From CAYSCZ01 sp051155775 (lineage in GTDB: Bacteria; Bacteroidota; Bacteroidia; Cytophagales; Cyclobacteriaceae): a DNA stretch of 64,000 nucleotides. Of this stretch, positions 25,844 to 34,602 are shown piece after piece. Each line of letters opens with the position of its first letter. Position 1 is the stretch's first letter. Both the position numbers and the translations under genes were made by a program. The DNA lies in NCBI GenBank assembly GCA_051155775.1, contig DAXETV010000027.1, positions 1 through 64,000 of the forward strand. Direction: 5' to 3'. The notes beneath the pieces are model-generated. The model worked only from the letters and a program-made list of their open reading frames with translations, was not told where the DNA came from and did no database searches.

Positions 25844-27016
25844 ATCCCAAAAAATATAAAAACTCCTTAGGCAGATGGTTAATACAAAAGGGATGAGTGA
25901 TCTGTGTAACGGTTGCGGCCAAAATCCCCATAATATGATTGTGCCCAGTGACAGTATCCCGATAATTAGAAAATATTTACTTAAATAATTAGCGGGCGAT
26001 TTTTTTACCAGCATTATTCCGGCAATCAGATGTGTGGGTAGTGCCCAAAGTAAGTTATAATTTTGGAAAGAAATATGTTGAGTGCCAAACCAAAGAAATA
26101 ACATAAAGCATCCAACAATTCCTAAAACTATAAATAAGCAAACATCCAATAAATTTGATCGCCTGCTTTTTTTTAAGTTTCTGTTGGTTACAAAACCAAT
26201 GATGAAAAATAGTAAGATAAAAAAGTTTAGCGGCGTAAGTAACTGTTCTTTTTTATCCGCTTCCAAAGGTTTATGCAGGTAGTTTTTACTTTTTACCAAT
26301 GGTTTAATAGATTCATCCAGGCGAATGGTGGAAGCACTCAGCGTATATTGAACATAATCAGGTAAAAACATATAGCCTTCAGGAGATGCCACTTTATCGA
26401 CACCGACACCTAAACCAAGATCAATGGCAAAATCACCCCATGGTTGTTGGTCGAGATACATATCCATCAAATCCCTGTAGGTTTTATCTCCTTCTACATA
26501 TGGGTGGCTAAATGCTACATCATCCCCTAAACTGCTTTTTATGATTTCTGGTATTCTTGTGGCACAATTATCATAGATGTAGTTGTAATAATATTGGCGA
26601 TTTTCTGGTTCATAGTTTTCTTTAAGCGCATTAAAAAGTTTTTGACGTTGTTGCAGGTTGAGATTTAATTTTTGTTCAATTATATATCTATCCTCCTGAA
26701 TCATTCTTTGCATCCAGGGTTCAAATCTTCTTAAGCCCAACGCATAGTACAATTTTCCCAGGGCAAAGTTTAAGAAGAAATTTTCCTGGTCGAAATCAAA
26801 AACTCCGTAATCAAATGCGATGTCCAGTTTATTCAAAGGATCATAAATCCTAATACCCGAATGTCCGAAAGCAGAATAAAGCTCTGGCTGGTATGGACCA
26901 ATGGTAATGACGCTGATTTCAGATTGTCCGGACAACTGCTGGCCCAAACTTTCATGAGAGAAATATATTATAGAAAGTATAACCAGGAATAATTTATAAT
27001 ATTTGGTGAAAATCAT
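25826..27016 (-). CDS. DUF4105 family membrane protein
   Basis: 396 aa from ATG 27016; the frame extends 24 residues upstream, but the signal-like helix (FTKYYKLFLVILSIIYF) starts here. DUF4105 features include SAFGHSGIRIYDP, FDYGVFDFD and YIYDNCATRIPEII, with a conserved His and Cys that suggest an enzymatic, peptidase-like fold facing the periplasm. Four to five C-terminal helices anchor it. Function unknown. It is divergent from the SPASM gene with 19 bp between starts. Confidence 0.88.
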   Translation of the reverse strand: MIFTKYYKLFLVILSIIYFSHESLGQQLSGQSEISVITIGPYQPELYSAFGHSGIRIYDPLNKLDIAFDYGVFDFDQENFFLNFALGKLYYALGLRRFEPWMQRMIQEDRYIIEQKLNLNLQQRQKLFNALKENYEPENRQYYYNYIYDNCATRIPEIIKSSLGDDVAFSHPYVEGDKTYRDLMDMYLDQQPWGDFAIDLGLGVGVDKVASPEGYMFLPDYVQYTLSASTIRLDESIKPLVKSKNYLHKPLEADKKEQLLTPLNFFILLFFIIGFVTNRNLKKSRRSNLLDVCLFIVLGIVGCFMLFLWFGTQHISFQNYNLLWALPTHLIAGIMLVKKSPANYLSKYFLIIGILSLGTIILWGFWPQPLHRSLIPFVLTICLRSFYIFWDLRYKK

Positions 27017-27020
27017 ATGA

Positions 27021-27028
27021 TAGATTTG
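27021..27028 (+). promoter_or_regulatory. Candidate -7 box of the radical SAM gene
   Basis: TAGATTTG matches TAnnTTTG and lies 7 nt before ATG 27036. The only TTTG upstream (27002-27005) is 15 bp away, shorter than usual. It sits between the two divergent start codons. Confidence 0.35.
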
Positions 27029-27035
27029 CTGTAAT

Positions 27036-28061
27036 ATGTTTCGGAAAGTTAATGATACCTTAAACTTACTCTCAAAATTAACTTTCAAAAAGCTAAGGAA
27101 CCTTGCTTTGGTTTATTCTAGTTTTTTTTTGAGTAGAGCTACTAAAGAATTCCCCTTTAAACATGGCCTGCCATATGCTATATCCATTGAGCCAACTACA
27201 TCTTGTAACCTACGTTGCCCTGAATGCCCCAGCGGATTGCGAGCTTTCACCAGAAAAACCGGAATGTTGACTCTATCAGACTTTCAATCTTATATTGATC
27301 AAATACAAAACCATCTGATTTATCTAACCTTATACTTCCAGGGGGAGCCTTACTTAAATCAATCATTTTATGAGATGGTAAGGTATGCTTCAAATAAAAA
27401 TATCTATACGGCTACTTCCACCAACGCACATTATTTAAATGAAGATAATGCGAAAAAAACAATACAGGCAGGGCTAGACCGAATGATTATATCCATAGAT
27501 GGGTTAACACAAGGTACTTATCAGGACTACAGAGTAGGTGGAAAACTTGAAAAAGTAATCGAAGGTGCAAAAAATATGGTTTATTGGAAGCGAAGGCTGG
27601 GGCAGGCAAAACCATATCTAATCTTTCAATTCCTGGTGACACGATCAAATGAGCACCAGATTGATGAACTTAACCAGCTGGCTTCGAGCATAGGTATAGA
27701 TGAAGTCAAATTGAAAACCATACAAGTGTATGATTATGAGCATGGAAATGCTTTAATCCCGTTAACAGAAAAATATTCAAGATACCGGAGAGGTAAGGAT
27801 GGGAAATATTATTTAAAAAATAAGTTAGACAATCATTGCTGGAAAATGTGGCATTCTGCGGTGGTTACCTGGGATGGGGAGGTCGTCCCATGTTGTTTTG
27901 ACAAAGATGCGGACCATTCAATGGGTAATCTTGGCGAAGAGGATTTTAATAAAATCTGGGATGGGGATAAATATCATGCATTCAGAAAACAGCTTATGAA
28001 GTCAAGAAAAAATATCGACATCTGTCGGAATTGTTCCGAGGGCACTAAGGTTTGGACTTGA
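27036..28061 (+). CDS. Radical SAM protein with SPASM domain
   Basis: 341 aa. The SAM iron-sulfur cluster Cys are C57, C61 and C64 (TSCNLRCPECPSG). A C-terminal SPASM-like region has CW, VPCCFDKDADHSMGNL and ICRNCSEG as ligands for auxiliary clusters. Such enzymes modify peptides, sugars or other substrates; no precursor peptide gene is seen beside it. Residues 1-45 are basic and hydrophobic. It is followed by a 17-bp copy of a tRNA 3' end and the tRNA-Pro. Confidence 0.88.
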   Translation: MFRKVNDTLNLLSKLTFKKLRNLALVYSSFFLSRATKEFPFKHGLPYAISIEPTTSCNLRCPECPSGLRAFTRKTGMLTLSDFQSYIDQIQNHLIYLTLYFQGEPYLNQSFYEMVRYASNKNIYTATSTNAHYLNEDNAKKTIQAGLDRMIISIDGLTQGTYQDYRVGGKLEKVIEGAKNMVYWKRRLGQAKPYLIFQFLVTRSNEHQIDELNQLASSIGIDEVKLKTIQVYDYEHGNALIPLTEKYSRYRRGKDGKYYLKNKLDNHCWKMWHSAVVTWDGEVVPCCFDKDADHSMGNLGEEDFNKIWDGDKYHAFRKQLMKSRKNIDICRNCSEGTKVWT

Positions 28062-28072
28062 TGGTTATAAAA

Positions 28073-28089
28073 GTCGGGATGACTGGATT
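28073..28089. repeat. Exact 17-bp copy of the tRNA-Pro 3' end
   Basis: GTCGGGATGACTGGATT here is identical to 28244-28260, which covers the base after the tRNA, A73, the 3' acceptor strand and part of the T arm. The copies are 171 bp apart in direct orientation. This is the geometry of a duplicated tRNA att core or of a lost second tRNA gene; no integrase is present. Confidence 0.6.
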
Positions 28090-28203
28090 ACCTACGGTGA
28101 TCCAGATGATCCAGCGAAAATTCCGAAAGCACAGTCCACTGCTTTGCAGTTATTATTTTTCGTACCCATTTATTCGCTCAAATAAAATTTGGCTCTTCAG
28201 GAC

Positions 28204-28231
28204 ACAAAAAATCCAGAGCTATTGCTCTGGA
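28204..28231 (-). terminator. Rho-independent terminator after tRNA-Pro
   Basis: On the minus strand an 8-bp stem TCCAGAGC / GCTCTGGA with a 4-nt AATA loop is followed at once by TTTTTT. It lies 13 nt past the tRNA 3' end and would close the gltX - small protein - tRNA transcript. Confidence 0.85.
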
Positions 28232-28244
28232 CTGTACTTTCTTG

Positions 28245-28319
28245 TCGGGATGACTGGATTCGAACCAGCGGCCCCCACTACCCTAAAGTGGTGCGCTAAC
28301 CGGACTGCGCTACATCCCG
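28245..28319 (-). tRNA. tRNA-Pro (anticodon AGG)
   Basis: 75 nt, full cloverleaf: 7-bp acceptor CGGGATG/CATCCCG with discriminator A, U8, D-arm GCGC/GCGC with GG in the loop, anticodon stem CCACT/AGTGG with loop TTAGGGT, 5-nt variable loop and T-loop TTCGAAT. The anticodon at 34-36 is AGG, followed by G37. C1-G72 and A73 are the bacterial tRNA-Pro identity elements, supporting Pro. An A at position 34 is rare outside tRNA-Arg in bacteria. The CCA end is not encoded. Confidence 0.92.
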
Positions 28320-28344
28320 ATCTTATAAATTTAAAATATTTAGA

Positions 28345-28542
28345 TCAATTATTAGAATCCCTTTTTATATCATCAATATCATCCCGGTCCCTAAGCTTTT
28401 TATCCTCAACATTCCTGTTTAAAAAACTATTGACTTTTTCTATCGGAAGATTAGACTGAATTTGGCCAAATTCATCAATGTAAATGTCAAATCCTTTCAA
28501 TTCATTATGTATCCGGGTTTGTTTTTCTTTCTTATTAGCCAT
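28345..28542 (-). CDS. Small conserved-position protein downstream of gltX
   Basis: 65 aa from ATG 28542 (an ATG three codons earlier is also in frame). It is highly charged and ends in a run of D, R and K (KLRDRDDIDDIKRD). The central KGFDIYIDEFGQIQSNLPIEKVNSFLNRNV could be a small folded unit. It overlaps the gltX stop by 8 nt, which supports real translation. No family is recognised. Confidence 0.6.
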   Translation of the reverse strand: MANKKEKQTRIHNELKGFDIYIDEFGQIQSNLPIEKVNSFLNRNVEDKKLRDRDDIDDIKRDSNN

Positions 28543-30082
28543 CATTATCATTTTTTTCAGTATACGGTGATAACTCCCTAATGGCTTGGTTTATCCTTTC
28601 AAATACTTCTTTGTTACCAAGCACTTCTATGATGCTCATAAGGTCAGGACCAGAACCAGCACCTGTAATTGCTAATCTAAGGCCTGGCATAACTTTTCCC
28701 AACTTTGAGCCTTTGAGGTCTACAGTTTCCATCAGTAAGGATTTTGCTTTATCAGCAGTTATATCATTTTCATCCCTTACCCGCAAAGCAAATGCTTCGA
28801 TTATTTCTGCAACCTGAGAACCCCACTTTTTTGTCGCCACCTTATTATCATAGGATGGTGGCCTCATGAAGAAATAGGAACCTTGATGATAAAGGTCTTT
28901 AATAAATGTCACGCGTTCTTTGAGCAGTTCTACAATGGCATCCAGCTGCTCAGCATGGAAATCAACTTTTTTTTCTTTTAGCATTCCAGCCAGGTAGCCA
29001 CTCAACGCCTTGTTTGGAAGGTTTTTTATGTGTTGTTGATTAAGCCATTTTGCCTTATCAATGTCAAATTTAGTTCCAGACTTACCTATTCGTTCTATAG
29101 AAAAGTCTTTTATTAAATCATCCATAAGATAAAATTCCCTTTCATGTCCCGGGTTCCAACCCAGAAAAGCTAAAAAGTTGACAAAAGCACTGGATAGAAA
29201 CCCATCTTCCCTAAATCCATTGGCTATTTCCTCACTATGTGGATCCTTCCACTGTAAAGGGAATATAGGAAATCCATGTTTTTCGGCATCACGCTTGCTA
29301 AGTTTCCCATTTCCATCAGGCTTTAAAAGGAGTGGTAGATGGGCAAATTTTGGTATTGAATCCTCCAGGCCTAAAAATTTATACAGTAGCACATGCAGGG
29401 GTGCAGAAGGTAGCCATTCCTCGCCTCTGATAACATGGGAAATCTTCATTAAATGATCATCTACCACATTGGCAAGATGGTATGTTGGCATTCCATCTCC
29501 TTTCATTAATACTTTATCGTCCAAAGCCGATGAGTGTACCATTACCCAGCCCCTAACCATATCATTTAACCGGATCTCTTCTTTCTTGGGGACTTTTATT
29601 CTGATGACATAAGGTTCCCCTTCACTTAATCTCCTTTTCACCTCATCTTCGGGAAGGGTAAGGGAATTTTTCATGGTCATTCGGGTAATAGAATTGTATT
29701 GAGGAGAAGGCACTCTGGCTGCTTTCAGCCTTTCTCTCATGGCATCTAACTCTTCTGGGGTATCAAAAGCATAGTAGGCCTTATCCTCATTGACTAGCTT
29801 AGAAGCAAAATCTTTATATATTTCTTTCCTTTCTGACTGTCTGTAAGGTGCATAAGGACCACTTTTAAAGGGACTTTCATCAGGAATTATTCCGCACCAC
29901 TCGAGGGCTTCAGAAATGTATTTTTCGGCACCTTCCACAAACCTCGTTTGATCGGTATCTTCTATTCTCAGAATAAAAGTGCCATTATTTTTTTTCGCAA
30001 ATAAATAATTGTATAGTGCTGTCCGAACCCCGCCAATATGTAAAGCGCCTGTCGGACTTGGTGCAAATCGTACCCTAACCAT
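28535..30082 (-). CDS. gltX: Glutamate--tRNA ligase GltX
   Basis: 515 aa class I synthetase. The HIGH-type motif is in SPTGALHIGGVRTALYN, FILRIEDTDQTR follows, and the KMSKS-type motif is GKLSKRD. The C-terminal helical anticodon-binding region is complete. It charges tRNA-Glu (and tRNA-Gln where GatCAB operates). It starts 40 nt after ridA, on the same strand as glmS. Confidence 0.97.
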   Translation of the reverse strand: MVRVRFAPSPTGALHIGGVRTALYNYLFAKKNNGTFILRIEDTDQTRFVEGAEKYISEALEWCGIIPDESPFKSGPYAPYRQSERKEIYKDFASKLVNEDKAYYAFDTPEELDAMRERLKAARVPSPQYNSITRMTMKNSLTLPEDEVKRRLSEGEPYVIRIKVPKKEEIRLNDMVRGWVMVHSSALDDKVLMKGDGMPTYHLANVVDDHLMKISHVIRGEEWLPSAPLHVLLYKFLGLEDSIPKFAHLPLLLKPDGNGKLSKRDAEKHGFPIFPLQWKDPHSEEIANGFREDGFLSSAFVNFLAFLGWNPGHEREFYLMDDLIKDFSIERIGKSGTKFDIDKAKWLNQQHIKNLPNKALSGYLAGMLKEKKVDFHAEQLDAIVELLKERVTFIKDLYHQGSYFFMRPPSYDNKVATKKWGSQVAEIIEAFALRVRDENDITADKAKSLLMETVDLKGSKLGKVMPGLRLAITGAGSGPDLMSIIEVLGNKEVFERINQAIRELSPYTEKNDNDG

Positions 30083-30122
30083 TAATTCAGAGGAATTTTG
30101 AAAAGAAAATCAAGTTGTAAAG

Positions 30123-30506
30123 TTAATCTTTTACAGCAATGCAGGAAATTTCAATGCCAGCACCTTTGGGTAATTTACTTACTTCAACGGTTTCCCTGGC
30201 AGGGGAATTTTCTGGGAAATAGCTGCCATATACTTCATTAATTTCTGAAAAATCATCCATTGAATTGATGAAAATACTGCACTTGACTACATTATCCATA
30301 GAATAACCACCTTCAGATAATATATTTTTAAGGTTTTCCATCACCAGTTTGGTTTGTGTCTTAATGTTTTTATCCCCGTGAAATTCACCCGTTTTAGGAT
30401 CTATGGGTATCTGCCCAGAAACATACAAGGTATTGTTAACATCTACGGCCTGATTATACGGTCCAATGGGCTTCGGGGCACTTGCAGTATTAATTGTTTT
30501 TTTCAT
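30123..30506 (-). CDS. ridA: RidA family reactive-imine deaminase
   Basis: 127 aa. The family pattern is clear: PKPIGPYNQAVDVNNTLYVSGQIPIDP, with the catalytic-site Arg in NSPARETVEVSKLPKGAGIEISCIA (split here around the conserved Arg and Glu). RidA hydrolyses 2-aminoacrylate and related imines. Its ATG shares one base with the glmS stop, so it is translated with glmS. Confidence 0.95.
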   Translation of the reverse strand: MKKTINTASAPKPIGPYNQAVDVNNTLYVSGQIPIDPKTGEFHGDKNIKTQTKLVMENLKNILSEGGYSMDNVVKCSIFINSMDDFSEINEVYGSYFPENSPARETVEVSKLPKGAGIEISCIAVKD

Positions 30507-32344
30507 TATTCTACGGTTACTGATTTTGCTAAATTTCTAGGTTGATCGACATTACAACCCCTCATGATCGCAATATGATAGGATAAGAGCTGAAGGGGTA
30601 TTACTGATAATATCGGGATCAAGGCTTCGTGGGTGCCCGGTACTTCAATAAGAAAATCAGCCATATCCTTTATCTCTTCATCGCCTTCAGTTACGATGGC
30701 TATTACCACACCTTTCCTGGCTTTTACTTCCTGTATATTAGAAATGATTTTTTCATACGACTTATCTTTTGTGGCAATAAATACAACTGGCATGTTTTCG
30801 TCAATTAATGCTATTGGTCCATGTTTCATTTCAGCTGCCGGATAGCCCTCGGCATGAATGTATGATATTTCTTTTAGTTTTAACGCACCTTCCAGTGCTA
30901 CAGGGAAATTATAACCTCTACCCAGGTACAGAAAGTTTCTGGAATCTTTAAATAGCTCAGCTATAAATTCGATTTTACTATTAGATTCCAATACCTTTTC
31001 AATGTTTTTAGGAATCATCTCCAGGTGAACCAGTAATTTTTTGTATTCCTGTTCTTTAATGGTACCCCTGTTATAAGCCAGCTTTATGGCAATCATGTTT
31101 AACACAGTAATCTGGGCAGTAAACGCTTTGGTACTCGCAACACCAATCTCCGGACCTGCATGAAGGTATGCACCTTCATGGGAGATTCTAGCTATAGAAG
31201 ATCCAACTGTGTTAACAACACCTAATATAATGGCCCCTTTACTTTTTGCCAATTCTATGGCAGCAAGTGTATCCGCAGTTTCCCCGGATTGAGAGATGGC
31301 GATTACCACATCACCTTCATTAATGATCGGGTTTCTATATCTAAATTCTGAAGCATATTCAACCTCAACGGGTATTCTGCAAAGATCTTCTAACAGATAT
31401 TCTGCTACCAAACCGGCATGCCAGCTGGTGCCACAGGCCACCAATATAATCCGGTTAGCATTTTCCAATGCATTGGCATATTCCCTGATTCCACCTAATA
31501 TCAACCTGCCTGTTGAGGCATTTAGCCTCCCCCTCATACAATCAGCTACTGAATAAGGTTGCTCAAAAATTTCTTTTAACATAAAATGCTCAAAACCACC
31601 TTTTTCAATGGCGTCCATCTCCATCTCAAGGGTTTGAATATAAGGTGTTTGTGGAATATCACTTATAGTTTTTATATTTAATCCATCATTGTCGATGATA
31701 GCAATCTCCTCATCATTAAGATAAACTACTTCATTGGTGTATTCAATAATAGGGGTAGCGTCAGATGCGATAAAAAACTCCGCTTTACCCAGGCCAATTA
31801 CCAAAGGACTACCTTTTCTTGCAGCAATTAAGAGGTCAGGGTTATCCTTTGACATAATTGCCAGGGCATATGCACCTACAACTTCATTTAATGCCAATCT
31901 TACTGCTTCCTCTATGGTCACAGTACTTTTTTGCTGAATATCTTCTATGAATGTAGCCAGCACCTCAGTATCGGTATCACTGTTAAAATGATACCCTTTA
32001 TTGATCAGTTCTTTTTTTAAAGTTTGATAGTTTTCAATAATCCCATTGTGAATGATGCTAATATTACCATTTGAGGAGGTATGAGGATGCGCATTAACAT
32101 CATTTGGTTCCCCGTGAGTAGCCCATCTGGTATGGCCTATCCCAATGCTACCTTTTATTGTGGATGATTCTATGAATGCTTCGAGATCTTTTACTTTCCC
32201 TTTTTTCTTGAAGAGATGAACATTAATGCCATCATTAACAGCGATTCCTGCAGAATCATATCCCCTGTATTCCAGCCTTTTTAGCCCATTGATTAAAATC
32301 GGGTATGCAGTTTTATTACCCTTATATGCAACGATACCACACAT
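30506..32344 (-). CDS. glmS: Glucosamine-6-phosphate synthase GlmS
   Basis: 612 aa. C2 of MCGIVAYKG is the glutaminase nucleophile. Two SIS domains follow (ACGTSWHAGLVAEYLLE and FLYLGRGYNFPVALEGALKLKE), and the C-terminus CNVDQPRNLAKSVTVE is the usual closing peptide. It makes glucosamine-6-phosphate from fructose-6-phosphate and glutamine for peptidoglycan and LPS. Only 11 nt separate it from the preceding DUF4270 gene, leaving no room for a glmS ribozyme. Confidence 0.97.
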   Translation of the reverse strand: MCGIVAYKGNKTAYPILINGLKRLEYRGYDSAGIAVNDGINVHLFKKKGKVKDLEAFIESSTIKGSIGIGHTRWATHGEPNDVNAHPHTSSNGNISIIHNGIIENYQTLKKELINKGYHFNSDTDTEVLATFIEDIQQKSTVTIEEAVRLALNEVVGAYALAIMSKDNPDLLIAARKGSPLVIGLGKAEFFIASDATPIIEYTNEVVYLNDEEIAIIDNDGLNIKTISDIPQTPYIQTLEMEMDAIEKGGFEHFMLKEIFEQPYSVADCMRGRLNASTGRLILGGIREYANALENANRIILVACGTSWHAGLVAEYLLEDLCRIPVEVEYASEFRYRNPIINEGDVVIAISQSGETADTLAAIELAKSKGAIILGVVNTVGSSIARISHEGAYLHAGPEIGVASTKAFTAQITVLNMIAIKLAYNRGTIKEQEYKKLLVHLEMIPKNIEKVLESNSKIEFIAELFKDSRNFLYLGRGYNFPVALEGALKLKEISYIHAEGYPAAEMKHGPIALIDENMPVVFIATKDKSYEKIISNIQEVKARKGVVIAIVTEGDEEIKDMADFLIEVPGTHEALIPILSVIPLQLLSYHIAIMRGCNVDQPRNLAKSVTVE

Positions 32345-32355
32345 ATTTACTTAAT

Positions 32356-33687
32356 TTATCGTGCTAAAGATGTATAAATAATTCTTAGATTAATAGCATT
32401 CTTATCTAAAATAATCCTATTAAGGCTTGCTATATCACTAGGTACCATGACCAGGCCTGATTTATTCTCAAAAGAGTCGTTGAGAAATGATTGTATAAAA
32501 AGTGTGATATTACCACTGTATTCCCCGGTTTCCTCATTTAAGTTATGTATTACAGCCCGTCTTACGCCCGGGTTAATATAACTGGCGTCATCCAACACAA
32601 GATTTTGAATTGGTTCATTAATTGCTGCACCACCATCAAATAAGCCCTGATTGTTCGATAGAAAGTATCTTACATTTTCAGGTTCACCAAGCATATCTTC
32701 TTCATCAGGAACCTCTCCATCAATCCCAACAGACAAGGTAGCATTTTGAATAATAATATTGTTAATAGTGTCAGATAAAGTTTTTAGCCCGCTAAGGTCA
32801 ATGAATGGATAGATTCCAGAGCCCGATTGATAATAGATTTTATCATTATTTAAATCAAAAATGCCCCCTTCATCCGGGATGTTTGACAAGACTGACTCTG
32901 TTCTGTCAATATTATATTGATTAAACCGGGCTTGATTTGTAAAGTTTAATTCAAAAGTCGTCGTATCATCAACATTGGTTTCAGAAAAGTAGACCCTAAC
33001 CCTGGATTGCAAGCTGGTAGGATCTATTCTGAACATGCCTGGGATATCATTGGTTACCGAGATGCGGTATCCAATAAACTGACCAAAATCAATATCATCC
33101 ACAGAAGTGTTTTGAACCGTACTCAGTAATCCATTACTATAAAACTCAGATAACCTAATCCTCAGGATGGAATCCGACTCAGGGCGATATTCAAAACTAC
33201 CTTCACCGACAGGGGATTCCAAGACCCCTATATCACTATCACTAAAGTAAATTACATTTTCACTATTTGTTGAAAGGTTAAATAGTGTATCATCCAATAA
33301 ATCAACCTGAAGATCCACCCTAAAGGAAGAAGGTGTCTCGCCAAAAGTGTAAAAATCAGTTTCAAATAATTCTAAGACCGCAGAATCAAGGGTTGCTGTA
33401 GAGTCGGGCAAAATACCTGAAAAAAAATCAATATTGGTAAATACCCTTGAATTGATCTTACCAAAAATGGGATCATTTAAAGTACCAAGTAAAAATCTAT
33501 TAGCTTCATCAGCCCTGACGCTATCAATAAATACATTGGTTACAGGCAATGTAATATCAAGTGCATTAGCCGCAAATTCATTTTGAAAAGCATCTATTTC
33601 CTGTGTTATCGGCTCATTCAGCTCACAAGAAGTGCTTAATAAACAAATTGATGCTATTAGAATGTTAAACCATTTTGGTTTATCCAA
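32356..33687 (-). CDS. DUF4270 lipoprotein
   Basis: 443 aa from TTG 33687; an ATG at 33741 is in frame but would overlap the GT5 gene by 62 nt and precede the signal peptide. From TTG the signal is KPKWFNILIASICLLSTSC, and the lipidated Cys is near 22. The rest is beta-rich with LGTLNDPIFGKINSRVFTN and RYFLSNNQGLF, the DUF4270 pattern. Function is unknown; the GT5 - DUF4270 - glmS order is typical for Bacteroidota and suggests an envelope glycan link. Confidence 0.85.
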   Translation of the reverse strand: MDKPKWFNILIASICLLSTSCELNEPITQEIDAFQNEFAANALDITLPVTNVFIDSVRADEANRFLLGTLNDPIFGKINSRVFTNIDFFSGILPDSTATLDSAVLELFETDFYTFGETPSSFRVDLQVDLLDDTLFNLSTNSENVIYFSDSDIGVLESPVGEGSFEYRPESDSILRIRLSEFYSNGLLSTVQNTSVDDIDFGQFIGYRISVTNDIPGMFRIDPTSLQSRVRVYFSETNVDDTTTFELNFTNQARFNQYNIDRTESVLSNIPDEGGIFDLNNDKIYYQSGSGIYPFIDLSGLKTLSDTINNIIIQNATLSVGIDGEVPDEEDMLGEPENVRYFLSNNQGLFDGGAAINEPIQNLVLDDASYINPGVRRAVIHNLNEETGEYSGNITLFIQSFLNDSFENKSGLVMVPSDIASLNRIILDKNAINLRIIYTSLAR

Positions 33688-34492
33688 CCAGGTTTGTATA
33701 AATGTTGAAATAACTGTCCAGGTAATTATCGCTTCCCTCAATGTAATCTATTTTCTTCTCAACGGATAATTCATTCATTAATTTTTCAAAACTATCACTA
33801 GTTTGTTCACCTGCTTTAATAGCTGCATCTGAATATTGGACTCCGATTTTGATAAACCCATCGTAATCGGCTGATTTTAAAGGGTTTAGCATGCTGTCAT
33901 CAATGTCCAGCATTTTTACTTTGTCAAATAAATCTTTACCAAATTTATGGCTAAACCTGTTGTCATAAACTGTAAAAACAGTTTTACTATTTTTAAAGAT
34001 AGGATCGCTCTTGTATGTGGTTTTGAGATATAGTGGAATCAGACTAGTCATCCAATCGTTGCAATGAACAATATCCGGAGACCAACCTAATTTTTTTACA
34101 GTTTCAAGTACTCCTTTGCAGAAGAAAATGGCTCTTTCGTCATTATCTTCAAAAAAGTTATCTTCTTTATCGTAAAAAACAGATTTTCTGTGAAAATAAT
34201 CTTCATTATCAATGAAATACACCTGTAATTTTGCATTTGGTATAGAAGCAACTTTAATCACCAGGGGCTTTTCTTCATCTCCAACAGAAATGTTTATACC
34301 TGATAATCTTACAACCTCATGTAATCGATTTTTTCTTTCATTTATAAGGCCAAAGCGAGGAACCAAAATCCGTATCTCCATACCTTTTTCCTGCATTGCC
34401 TGAGGGAGTTTTCTTACAAAATCAGCAACTTCTGATGTTTTTAAAAATGGATGAATTTCGTTGGCTACATAAAGGATTTTAAGATTTGACAT
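33680..34492 (-). CDS. Single-domain GT5 (glycogen synthase N-terminal) protein
   Basis: 270 aa. This is only the N-terminal Rossmann half of GT5 glycogen synthase: ILYVANEIHPFLKTSEVADFVRKLPQAM aligned to the KTGGL region, then PDIVHCNDWMTSLIPLYLK. The sugar-nucleotide motif KTGGL reads KTSEV here, and the C-terminal GT1-like half is absent, so glycogen synthesis is unlikely. Automatic labels of glycogen synthase would be misleading. It overlaps DUF4270 by 8 nt and is divergent from panC. Confidence 0.8.
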   Translation of the reverse strand: MSNLKILYVANEIHPFLKTSEVADFVRKLPQAMQEKGMEIRILVPRFGLINERKNRLHEVVRLSGINISVGDEEKPLVIKVASIPNAKLQVYFIDNEDYFHRKSVFYDKEDNFFEDNDERAIFFCKGVLETVKKLGWSPDIVHCNDWMTSLIPLYLKTTYKSDPIFKNSKTVFTVYDNRFSHKFGKDLFDKVKMLDIDDSMLNPLKSADYDGFIKIGVQYSDAAIKAGEQTSDSFEKLMNELSVEKKIDYIEGSDNYLDSYFNIYTNLVG

Positions 34493-34602
34493 ATTCCAAT
34501 AGTTTTATTGATGGCATTTTTAGAAAGTGCTTACAAAATTACTATTTTTCTGCATCATTTTCAATCAAATTTTTTAAATGGATTTACTTATACCTTTATC
34601 AA

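Noticed and set aside
27017..27035. RiPP precursor peptide for the SPASM enzyme
   Set aside because: Only 19 bp lie between the divergent starts, and the downstream gap holds the tRNA-like repeat and terminator but no convincing small ORF.
28052..28459. 135-aa plus-strand ORF
   Set aside because: It runs antisense through the tRNA-Pro and the small gene downstream of gltX, and its sequence has no family.
32340..32360. glmS ribozyme
   Set aside because: Only 11 nt lie upstream of glmS, far too short for the ribozyme.
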